DNA of 36,832 bases, taken from positions 1-36,832 of the forward strand of contig JAKSYS010000627.1 of NCBI GenBank assembly GCA_022925895.1, given 5' to 3'. A model generated the notes under the pieces. The model was not told the DNA's origin. It worked only from the letters and a program-made list of their open reading frames with translations, and searched no databases. The position numbers and the translations under genes were made by a program. Of this stretch, positions 19,554 to 30,084 are shown piece after piece (position 1 is the first letter of the stretch; each line of letters begins with the position of its first letter). This DNA is from Fragilaria crotonensis (taxonomy: Eukaryota; Bacillariophyta; Fragilariophyceae; Fragilariales; Fragilariaceae).

Positions 19554-20666
19554 GTTTATCAGACCCAGCACTCACGTGTTGGCACGCAAAAGGACTGGCG
19601 TGAATGATCTGGAGGGAACAGAACATTCGTCCTTGCAAACGAGCGCGTTGTAGTTCAACTGTGAAGGCGGGACGACAAAGTACAGTCGTCGGACCGGTGA
19701 TCTCAACTTCACACTACCCGATTAGCAGCGAAGGATCGTTCGCAAAACGGTAGCGGGAGTAGCTCTCCCGACGTAATCGTGCAGACCATAACCGTCGTGC
19801 TGACGAACGGTTTTGTCGACGATTGGATCGGTCATGTTCATCATGACGACCGTTTCCAGGAGCGGAAGTGCCCAGTTCAGCCTGGGAAGTGGCGTCTGCG
19901 ACGGCAGATGATGCCGCGAAAGGGACACCGAGCGGCAAAGGAATAGCCGGACACCATGAGGCCAGGGAGGTCAGAAAGGACATGGTTGGGCGAAACGGCG
20001 ATCACAGCTACGCTGCGGTCATCCGTTCCTCGAAGATTCGAGAGGAATCGCCTGGGGTCATGATTCCGATCGTGGCCACGACCAGGGTTCCAAATTGCAG
20101 CCTAAGTCTTGAAGGAACAAGATTGGAAAGCTCTTTAGAACCTTGGGGGAATTGACTGGTGACTGCATAGCCCTAGCTAACCTGGAGGGTTGCCGGGAGG
20201 TCATGCAGCGCAGGCTAAGTGGCACGGACAATTAATGTCTAAGTAAAGTGCTGCGTCGGACGTTTTCTAAGTGATTTTAACGTTACGGATTTTACTTAAG
20301 GAATCAAGTCCCGAGGATGGTCGTTAGCGAGCGGTTAGGGCAATACTGAGTTTTTATTCTGTGCAGTCGAATGAGTCGAATGGCACATGTGGCAGCGTTA
20401 CACACGCCAATCATGCGTAACGCACGCACGATGACGCGAATGTGAAACGCATCTACGTGTGGGCCGGTACAAACGCACGGCGATGCATGAAATGCACTGA
20501 GAAACTCCAGGAATGTCCTGACATACTATGACCTACGTAAATGCTACGTATAAAACTCGCGGATGATCCCAAACAATTGGCGACGAGTTTGTTTGTGGAA
20601 ATATCACAATATTCCAATAAAACAACTCAAGAAGGCACTTTTCCCAACATTCCAACATCTTCGACC
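19554..20666 (+). other. Copia 1 primer-binding site and long 5' leader
   Basis: The sequence just inside the LTR, GTTTATCAGACCCAGC, resembles a tRNA-derived primer site only loosely (TATCAGA is shared with the initiator-Met type). About 1.1 kb of leader follows. It contains a 95-codon frame at 19868-20155 with no recognisable domain, and I see no further gene. Confidence 0.5.
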
Positions 20667-22037
20667 ATGGACGACGACGAGCAGTCCGAGGAGTTCACCG
20701 AGGCACTCGTTTACATCGGTTTCAACAGGGTCACCGCAGAGGCGATCGTTGCGCAGGGATTTACTTCCCCGTTGACGCTTCTGACCGTCTCTGAAGACAG
20801 TCTCTCCGATGACGAGGCAGGTTGCAAGGAACAACCCACGCCAAGGAGTTAACTTTCCCTTTGTCAGCGTTAACCTCCTTAAAGGTTTTCGCCATTGACT
20901 GCGTCGCAGATTCGATGTGGACTCGAGGCGAACTCGGAGGATTTCTCGAGGGCCAAGGCAGAGGAGGCGGTGGATAGGATGCAGGAGGAGAAGAAGTTGC
21001 TGGATGGCATGGATGCCATGACTCCAAGGAAGCCGGAGGTGCTCAAGAACCTCAGCTTGTGGGTTAAGTGGTGGGAGTCATGGGACAATTACATCTACCA
21101 CTTCCGAGCTGAGGCGAGATGCCCGTTGTCCTACATTCATCGAGCGCACACGGAGGTGACGAACGAAGTGCGGGACGTCGAGTACGATGATTTGGACGAC
21201 CATTTGGTCAACAATACCGTGCTCGAAGGCCAACATTACGCCATCGACAACAAGCGATACTATGCAGAGTTCAAGAGTTATATCTCGGACGGACCTGGTT
21301 GGACCTTTATCAAGCACTTTGACGCCAAGAAGGATGGTCGCGGCGCAGTTCTTGCTCTCAGGAAGCAGTGTGAGGGCGAGAGCGCTAACATGACTATCAA
21401 GGCGAAGGCTTATGCGAAGCTCGGTGCGTCCCAGTTTACTGGACATCGACGCAATTGGACGTTTCAGCATTATGTCCAAGCTCACCAGGAAGCTCACGCT
21501 GAACTGGAGCTGGTGGGTGAGGCCGTTCCCGAGACGAAGAAGGTTCAGGATTTCTTGGCGAACATCAAGGATCCGACTCTGCAGATGGGTGTGACGCATT
21601 GCTTTGGTGAGCCTGAGAAGCTCAAGTCGTTTGAAAGCTGTCAGCAGTATCTTTCGACGCTAGCGACGACGACGCGGGCCTACAAGGATGCTGGGAGTGC
21701 GGCAAGGAGCGTGAGCTCCGCGTCGACCGGCGCAGGTTCCAAGTCGTCGGGTGGCAAGGGAACCAAACGCAAGGGTGGCAAGAAGCAAGCAAACACCAAA
21801 GGTTACTCCAATGAGGAGTGGTGGGCTATGTCTGATGCCGAGCGGGCTGCGGTCGTTAAGGCACGCAAGGAAGCCGGCGGCAAAGGAAGAAGAAAGCCAA
21901 GAAGGAACGCCAAGCTTCTGTCTCTGGGGTTGATTCCGGGGACGGAAACGGGGACGGTAATGCCCGACTCCAACGTCAGCGTCCGCGAACGCAGGCGACC
22001 AGTTTGGGAGGAGAGCCCATTCTGGTGGGAGTGGTAA
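20667..22037 (+). pseudogene. gag: Copia 1 gag-like gene
   Basis: Starts at ATG 20667 (MDDDEQSEEFTEALVYIGFN, then RVTAEAIVAQGFTS), a typical N-terminus for these Gag proteins. A frameshift near 20815 and an in-frame TGA near 20895 interrupt VNFPFVSVNLLKGFRH. The remainder, 20895-22037, is open for 380 codons and holds the capsid-like region (WWESWDNYIYHFRAEA) and a basic Gly/Lys-rich tail (GGKGTKRKGGKKQ). No CCHC zinc knuckle is visible, and the basic tail may replace it for RNA binding. The product would assemble the virus-like particle. Confidence 0.75.
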
Positions 22038-22062
22038 CCGAGTGGCGGAAACGCCAACTCGG
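22038..22062 (+). other. Hairpin with GAAA tetraloop directly after the gag stop
   Basis: CCGAGT-GGCG, loop GAAA, CGCC-A-ACTCGG: ten base pairs with one bulged A, starting at the base after TAA (22035-22037). The pol frame is the same frame, but a second in-frame TGA follows at 22065, and the first pol ATG is at 22080. Confidence 0.65.
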
Positions 22063-22079
22063 ACTGACGCAAGGTCCTA

Positions 22080-25000
22080 ATGGTCACCGCTAGCACCGCT
22101 GAGCGCGTGATCAAGGCCATGTCAAGCGGAGCATGTGTGGACAGGTCCGAGATGGACTCGCATGCGGATACCTGTGTTGCGTGCAACATGGTGGTGTTGG
22201 AGGATACTGGTCAAACAGTTAGTGTAACTCCATTCACCTCAGAGTATAATGCTCTGAAAGGGGTCCCCATTGTGTCGGCGGCAACGGCGTATGATTGCCC
22301 GACTGATGGGGAGACATATTTGTTGATCTTCAACGAATGTTTATTCTTAGGAGAACGGTTACCTGTTTCACTCCTTTGTCCCAATCAACTAAGAGCTTTT
22401 GGGCTGTTTGTGATACTCCTCAGCAATTTGATGCTGACTCACCTCACGATATATCCTTCCCGGATTCGAAGCTGAGGATTCCCTTGGAGATGGAGGGCGT
22501 GGTCTCGTATTTTACTTCGAGAAGACCAACTGACGATGAGATCGCCAACTGTACGCGGCTGGAAATGACGTCTGATGCGGCGTGGGATCCTAGATCACCA
22601 CACTTTCGTCAGGCTGAGACCCAACTCCGCGAGCGAACCGACTTCAACGTTTCTATGGTCAGCACCACGATGCAGCTTTCGGGGACAGGAACGCGGGGAA
22701 ACCTGCACGAAGTGATGAGTTTGATGACTCCGAGGGAAATTTTGGCTGTCGCAAGTGCAGACGATGGATTACTAGCGGAGCGACTCGAAGAAATGGTGCA
22801 AGTCTCAGGCGGTGACTTGAGAGGAGATGGGATCTGCATGATTGGTTTGGAACACGAGCTCTATGCAGTGGCGACGTCGTCACCTGATTCCGTTATCACG
22901 AAGGAGGTCCTGGCGAAACGTTGGGGATTGGGATTGGAGACTGCAAAGCGAACGCTGGAGGTTACGACGCAAGTCGGAGTAAGGAAGTACGTGCATCCAG
23001 TGTCGCGGCGATTCAAGACGAGGCAGCAGGCGATACGTTATCCAAGGTTGTCGGGGAAATTCTACACCGATACGATGTTTTCTCCGACGACGTCATTGCG
23101 TGGATACACTTGTGCCCAGGTCTTCACAGATGGGTACGGGTACGACGAGTTCTACCCTTTGAAGACGAAGGCGGACGCCTCCCGGGGACTTCTCGGTTTC
23201 ATCCAAGAGTCTGGGGTACCGGGTTGGCTGATTTCGGATGGCGCCTTGGAGCAGAGAACTAGGCACTGGCAGGACGTCGTCCGCGACTACCAGATCCGCC
23301 AAACTCTGACGGAGCCGTATAGCCCGTGGCAAAACAAGGCGGAGAGTTCCATTCGTGCTATCAAGCGTGGAATTCGTCGGTTCATGCAAGCCGAAGGATC
23401 ACCAAAGCGAACTTGGTGCTTCTGCGGCGAATGGTATGCCGGAACAAGGCGACTGACGGCGCACGATACGCCGGTTCTGAATGGTCGTGTTCCGGCGGAA
23501 AGGGTGGATGGTGACACGCCCGACATCTCGATGTACGTCCAGTTCAGTTGGTACCAATGGGTACATTACATGGATCATGACGGAGAGGTGAAGCTTGGTC
23601 GTTGGTTGGGACCGGCAAGAGGGATTGGGAGCGGCAACTGCCATTGGGTATTGCCAATCTCCTGCCGTCCGATCGCAAGGTCAACGGTCTTTCTGATCGG
23701 GGACGAGATCGAGCGGATGCAGCACACGATTGAGGCAAAGGAACGCTTCGACGAAGAGGTGCAAGACAAGATCGGCGACAGTAAGCGCCAATCAGAGGTT
23801 GACGACGACTTCGACGGGTTGTTCCTCGATCGAAGAAGTTCAGGAGGCGGAACGGGATGCGGATGACGATCTCGAACCCTCGAACCTGAGTCAACCAGGA
23901 AGGATGCAGACGACTACACGCCTGAGTCGATGGACGAATACATCTCGGCAAGCGTGCTTCTGCCACGTGGCGAAGACGTGGTACGCGCAAAGGTCATTGG
24001 TCGGATGCACGGAAGAGACGGTAATCCACTTGGCATGCGGCACTCGAATCCTATCTTGGACACCCGGGAGTACCAGGTTGAGTTTCCGGACGGATCGACT
24101 GCGACGTATGCCGCGAATGTGATTGCCGAAAACTTGTATTCACAGGTGGACGACGAGGGTCGCCACTTTGCCATTTGCAAGAGATCACCGACCACAAGAA
24201 AGATGGATCGGCCCTGTCAAAGGACGACGGTTTCATTGAGAACCGTCATGGGCAGCGTCGTCCCAAGCTGACGACGAGGGGTTGGAAACTCTTGGTCTCT
24301 TGGAAGGATGGTACTTCGGATTGGATTCCGTTGAAGGACTTGAAAGAAGCGAACCCCGTTGAGGTGGCGGAGTATGCGGTTGCCAACAAGATCGCAGAGG
24401 AACCTGCATTTGCTTGGTGGGTTCGCGATGTGCTACGCCGCCGGGATCGTGTAATCAAGAAGGTAAAGTCCACCAAGTATTGGCTGAGGTCGCACAAGTA
24501 TGGCGTGGAACTGCCGAAGACTGTGGCCGAGGCGCTTGCGATTGATCGCAGAACGGGGACTACCTTTGGCGTGATGCCATTGAAAAGGAGATGAGAAATG
24601 TGATGATTGCATTTGAGTTCAGCGACGACCCAAACCCGCCGGTTGGATTTGCAAAAGCGACATGTCACATGATATTCGACATCAAGTTTGATCTGACGAG
24701 GAAGGCGCGATTGGTCCTGAATGGCGCGAAGCATGATGTGCCGAAGGAAATGACCTTCTCGAGTGTCGTCTCACGCGACAGCGTTCGTATCGCTTTCACT
24801 CTTGCGGCTTTGAATGGGCTCGATATCTTGGCGGCCGACATCCAGAATGCCTATCTCTCGGCGCCGACTGAGGAGAGGTTATATGTCGTTGCTGGGTTGG
24901 AGTTCCCACCCGATTTAAGAGGACGACCAGCGAAGATAGTGCGTGCACTTTATGGAATGAAGTCGTCGGGAGCACGATTCAGGGACCACCTTGCTGCGTC

Positions 25001-26197
25001 GCTGCGGGATATGGGCTACAAGAGTTGTAAGGCGGACCCGGACGTGTGGATGAAGGCCGCGACGAAGGCCGATGGAACCAAGTTCTACAGCTATGTTCTG
25101 GCGTACGTTGATGACATCCTCTGCCTCGATACTAATCCGAAGAATGTGATGGACGCTTTGTCGAAGGTTTACAAGCTAAAGGATGGGAGCGTGAAGGCGC
25201 CTGACGTATATCTTGGGGCTGAGATCAAGCAGTTCAAGATTCCCGAGTCGGACGAGCCGGGAAAGATCAGGTGGGCCATGTCTTCATCCAAGTATGTGGC
25301 GAGGGCTGTCAAGGATGTTGAGACAGAGTTGGAGAACGTGGGGTTGGGGTTGCCGAAACGCACCACGACTCCATTAAGTCAGGGGGTATCGACCAGAGTT
25401 GGATCAGACGGCGGAGTTGGATGCACAGCGGCTCAATTACTACCAAGGGTTGGTCGGCGTCTTAAGGTGGATCTGTGAACTTGGGCGAGTGGACATCCTG
25501 ATGCCGGTTTCTCTGATGTCACGATATCTTGTGTCTGCCAGGGAGGGCCATCTTCAGCAGTTGTTCCATGTCTTTGCATATCTGAAACAGTATGACCGAT
25601 CAACGATGGTGTTTGATGACACAGAGCCGAGCTACGACCCGCGACGGTTTGCCACACAGGATTGGTCGAAGTACTACCCCCGATGCGAAGGAAGCGATAC
25701 CGGAGAACATGCCTGAACCGCGAGGGAAGCCAGTTATGATGACTTGTTTTGTCGACGCTGATCATGCAGGTTGTCAGTTGACGCGTCGGTCGCATACTGG
25801 TGTGATCCTTTATATCAATCGTGCGCCAATCATTTGGTACTCCAAGCGGCAGAACACGGTGGAATCCTCCACGTTTGGCTCGGAGTTCATCGCCATGAAG
25901 ATTGCGGTTGAGTTAATTGAAGGGTTGCGGTACAAGTTAAGGATGATGGGTGTTCCGGTTGAGGATCCGTGCAATGTTTTCTGTGATAATGAAGCGGTCG
26001 TCAAGAATTCTACCAGGCCGGAGTCAACCTTGAAAAAGAAACATCAGGCGATTGCATATCATCGGACTCGTGAGGCTCAAGCTGCGGGGACTGTGCGAAT
26101 TGCTAAAGAAGATGGTGAGACGAACCTGGCAGATATCTTTACGAAGCTCTTGGCAGGACCGAAACTTCGGGATTTATCGCAACGCATCCTATGGTAA
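22080..26197 (+). pseudogene. pol: Copia 1 pol (protease, integrase, RT, RNase H), frameshifted
   Basis: Protease: MDSHADTC, catalytic Asp near 22155. Integrase in the frame 22337-23866: YTDT Asp245, SDGA Asp301, NKAE Glu336, close to the DD35E spacing. A linker follows in two frames (23930-24594; WKDGTSDWIPLKDLKEANP). RT at 24591-25440: AADIQNAYL (Asp83), LYGMKSSGARFRD and YVDD (172-175 of that frame). RNase H at 25700-26197: FVDADHAG, ESSTFGSEF, CDNEAVV, then DIFTKLL near the end. Frame changes occur near 22420, 23870, 24260, 25440 and 25690. All catalytic residues are still encoded. Confidence 0.85.
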
Positions 26198-26387
26198 TGG
26201 GATGGCTTTTGGCCTGCGAAGCAGGTGGCTGGCCTTGGCCTACGAGCGTAGGTGTGGATGGGCTAATACTATTCGGTAATGGATGTCCGAACGGCCTCTG
26301 GTGTTACGTGATATTTGGTGTTTTGTGAGGAGTACGAATCCGGGGACGAGCGAATCACCGATGGATCGGTATTTTGCTCGCGGGGAC
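26198..26387 (+). other. Copia 1 3' untranslated segment with two small hairpins
   Basis: CCTGC-GAA-GCAGG (26213-26225) and CCTAC-GAGC-GTAGG (26239-26252) lie within 60 bp of the pol stop. The stretch ends GCTCGCGGGGAC before the LTR, a weak polypurine tract. Confidence 0.5.
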
Positions 26388-26541
26388 TGAACGAATTCTA
26401 CTGTGTCTGCGTCATATTGGGCTACGGCCAGACCAAGTGGGGTTTCTCCGGACTTAGTTTATAATCTTGTTCTATCCTAATCACTAATGCCATGCTGCCC
26501 CACAATGATGGATTTCCAGTAGTAACGGTAGGTTTTATTCA
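26388..26541 (+). repeat. 3' LTR of Copia 1
   Basis: Identical by eye to the 5' LTR over 154 bp. Followed by the CCCG repeat and resumption of helicase J. Confidence 0.9.
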
Positions 26542-29500
26542 CCCGCGCAAGCAACGAATCGGCAAGCAGGGTTTTCATTCCCAACTAACTCAATCGAGGT
26601 TGATATCAGGATGTCGAATCCACCCATGCCCCATTTTTTAGCAACAGCCTTCAAATCTTCTGCGGGGGTATCAGACGATACGAAGACACAATTTACAGAT
26701 TTGGATGTAATGCGCTGTTCAAGAAGTTCTCCATCACACTTGTCAACAACAAAGATATGAACTGCTCCCACACCTCATGCACACGATGAATAGCAAAACT
26801 GGCAACTTGGTATATGTATCTCGGTGTGACTGAAAATTTGATTCGGAATCCATGAGGAAAATGTCCAAAAAGGACCCGCCGTGAATAATCTTGATGTCAT
26901 TCATCTGTTTGTCACGAGACAAACAAAGTCGCATTGCAAATTTAGAAAGAATGAACAAAGGGACTGATCCACTCAATGCCACAATCGGAATCCCAAGAAC
27001 AGCAAGTCTCCAATAAACCTGATACTTCTCCCGAAAGCTTAATTCTGTAAGAAAAGTATGGACCTCATCAATAACAATCTTATCCATGACGTCAATCCAC
27101 GACTTGAATGTTTCAAAATGAAACGTGAACAAGTTGAAGAGAGCGTCCAGGCTGAGAAAGGAATGTTTGGGAGATCCTCCTTGTTGGAAAGCTCATCGGG
27201 TAACAATCCAACATTGATGTCCCCGCCAGTGAAGATGCAGTGGAAATGCTTGTTCCAAAGCCGACTTTGTCAAAAGCAGTGGTTGCATTATTGATTGGTA
27301 GAGGCCAAAAATTATAGGGCGACACATGAATTATCATTTTGCTTTGATTGCCGATCCGTCTTGCAATGGTGGGAATAATGAAAACTTCAATTTTCCTTCA
27401 CCAGGGAAGAAGTCCAAAGCAATGCTGTTGTTCTGCATTGAGTCATCGTGACAACCATATCCAAACTCAACAAGTTCCTTCTGTTGAGATGAAAGATAGT
27501 TGTGACCATCTGATGAAATAGCCTTCGGTACCGAAGTGACATTGCCATCCGAATATCACCCAATGAGTTTGCACAATTGGATTTTTGACATCTCGTATGT
27601 CCCCGATGGCGAAGTGATAAGCATTGAAGTGTGATTCCTCAGCCCGAAGTCGTTTGCTTGAATAAGCAACACCATGTGTCATCTTGGAGTGCCCCATTTT
27701 TGATGCCGCCACAGAGCTTGCCGTGGACGTCAAAAACGCCTTTCCATCCTCATCATCACCAGTAACGAAATTCGATACACAAGCCCAAAACTGACGAATC
27801 TGCCGCATATCGGGTGATGAATCCAAATTGAAAATATTCCTGATCACATTTGGAACACCAAAATTTGAAGGTGTTCTCCGCTTTGGAAAATCAAAAGGGA
27901 ATCGGATTGCTCAAAAAGATTTACATTCGCATTGACGAGAGATCGGTACAACAAAAAGTATCGAGTGATAACAGAGGGAGTTTCGCTCGACTTTCTTGAA
28001 CCGACGACGAGAAGAACTGTTAAAACCCTTCAGTGACGTCATGGAGTAATAAACAGCATCATTGCTGTACACGCAGTGGAACATAGTCGGTTCTGTCAAC
28101 TCTCTCATCCTTGCGGATCCTCCTCCAAAACCATGAAATGCCATCTTCAACAGTGCCATAAAACAATCCAACTGATCAACAAGGAAAGAAAGTCCAACAT
28201 TCCAACAGGGAGTGACATCGAGCAATGAAATGTCTGCCGTGTCATCATCGACACGGATTCTGATAAATGTTGATGGATCAACCACAGGCTCCCACCAGGA
28301 ACCATCAGCCAAATGAGTTAATGACTCACGCATCAAGGTGACAGCTGTGGGAACTATGCGTGACCAGATGTCGTATGGAAATGCGTGTTGGTCAACAATG
28401 ATATTTCCACCTGAGTCAACTGGTGTTTTGCCTTTTGGTAGTCGTTCGTGCATTTCTTATTTGTCGAACCATTGGTGAAAGAATATGTAGTACGGGAGCC
28501 TTGCGAACAGATGACACAAGCAAATCTCCAGAATGAGTGGATGACTGCTCTGAAAAGAACAGATGACGGAGCATGCTGCTGCTTTCAGAAGCGATGCTAC
28601 CTTGGCGAATAAAGACGACACCGTGTCACAGGATATCAGAGAGATTTTTGATTCCTGAGCGGATACACGAAAAGGAAACATGAGACAGAATTCCACCACA
28701 AAGGGGCGTGGCAACTGATGGTGGAACTTCAAGCAAAAAATCCTTCAAAAATATGCAACTGCAAATTGATCACTTTCATCAAAACCCTTGATGCAAATAG
28801 GCCCTTGCGGAACGAATAGGATAGAAGCTTCTTCAATTCAGGTAGTAAGCTGGTTGATCATGCTGCATTGTATAGGTCTTTCCTTGTGAAACATCATTGA
28901 CTTCACCACGATCAAAATTTTGAAGTCCAGCTCGGAGATTCCCTGGCACCATCAAAATATTCTTCTGTGCAAAATTTAATAGCCAATTTTCAGCTTGTTA
29001 TGAATTTTGATCAGAACTGACTCAAGAGTTTGACTCGGTGGAGAATGGATAGAAATGAAGTCATTTTAATCTTTCTTTCAAAGTCTTGTGGACGAGCACA
29101 ACCAGCAATGATGGGGTGTACATGTGAGTGTACGTATGATCTTGCTTTTCCCTTGGTGGAAGGAAGGAAGCAAAGCCGCTCTTGCCTGGCAGTAATCGAA
29201 TTGCTCCTGATACGCGGTGGTTGATCCTCAAAAAAAAACTTAACTTGAGATTCTGATACATATCAACCACAACAGAGCTTGATGAGGTTGACCTTCAGCA
29301 ATCTAGAAGGATCACAACCTGACCTTGTGCAATGTCGACGTGCACTATCCTTTCTTGAATTGAAATTTTGACCGCAGAGGCAGGAATAACCACTGTAAGT
29401 TTTCATATCACTTTGGTATTGGTCCATTGTGCCAGACGCCTTCACAACTTCAAGTTCTTTTTGGAATGTGTTGAAAAGAGAACGAGCAGTAGCAATGCTG

Positions 29501-29608
29501 CTGTCCATACCATGTTTTTTCAGATGACGGGAGATGCATCTTGTATCCAACTGAATAGTGAAATTGTTTGTACATTGCTGACAGGATAGGCCAAAGGGAG
29601 AGAAAGTG
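26542..29608 (-). pseudogene. Helicase copy J, central and N-terminal part (between the two Copia elements)
   Basis: From high to low coordinates: first-finger remainder and HLKKHGMDS, second finger CLCGQNF...RHCTRSGC (about 29335-29395), LIKLCCG, YTYTHMYT-like segment, MVPGNLRAGLQ (about 28950), HGFGGGSARMRE (about 28110), ASKMGHSKMTHGVAYSS (about 27690), a Walker A remnant PGEGK (about 27390), DEVH (about 27060), LSGS, and LISTSIELVGNENPACR next to the Copia 1 junction. At least seven frame changes are present, and the Walker A Ser is lost to one of them in this reading. The order and length match copy A. Confidence 0.85.
29604..29608. repeat. Target-site duplication of Copia 2, left copy
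   Basis: AAGTG, repeated at 36827-36831. Copies A and B have GAGAAAGTGAAAAG at the same place in the helicase, which confirms the empty site. Confidence 0.9.
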
Positions 29609-30020
29609 TGTGAGACCCTCTCTAGTACGGCAGCTTCACATACGTTGGCTCGCTTGGGAGTCGAGTTAGTGCGAGACCGTCAGAAACAGAAGAGGGAGAA
29701 CACGACAGCACAATGAACGGAAGAGCGGCGATATCCGACGAGGTACGCAGTGGCGAGGGTGTCGGTGATAGTGATGTCGTGAGTTATAGATGGGGACGAA
29801 GCAACAACTGTACCTCTTCACCCTTACGATCGTAGACCGGCAAGAATGCAGTGGAGGTAATAGTTTTAGGCTAAGTTAAAGTTGTGAGCCGATGGAGTAC
29901 ATCGGCCTTAAGCTAAACTAGTCGGAGTTGCACATGCGTCATGCATGTCAGCGACTGTAGATAGTAGACTGTGCGCGATTAGACGATTGCACAGTAGCAA
30001 GAATGAAATATGCACTGACA
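29609..30020 (-). repeat. 3' LTR of Copia 2
   Basis: 412 bp, TG...CA. I see one difference from the other LTR (G/A in ATGTC-R-CGACTG near 29951). The inner neighbour, read on the minus strand, is ATGGGGAGTG, a plausible polypurine tract. Confidence 0.92.
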
Positions 30021-30084
30021 CACTCCCCATTGTAAGCCATAGCATGCAATGAGCAACAGAAGTGTATCTTGAAGGATAAGAACT

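Larger units (their letters stand above)
19400..26541 (+). mobile_element. Copia-type LTR retrotransposon 1
   Basis: A 7,142-bp element with 154-bp direct LTRs, inserted in helicase J. Domain order on the plus strand is gag, protease, integrase, reverse transcriptase, RNase H, which is the Ty1/copia order. A 4-bp CCCG flanks both sides (19396-19399 and 26542-26545). Removing element plus one CCCG restores an in-frame helicase codon run (ACAG|YMFDAM). Several frame changes in pol make this copy non-autonomous as it stands. Confidence 0.9.

Noticed and set aside
20895-21599. Minus-strand frame opposite Copia 1 gag
   Set aside because: It is a shadow of gag with no recognisable domain.
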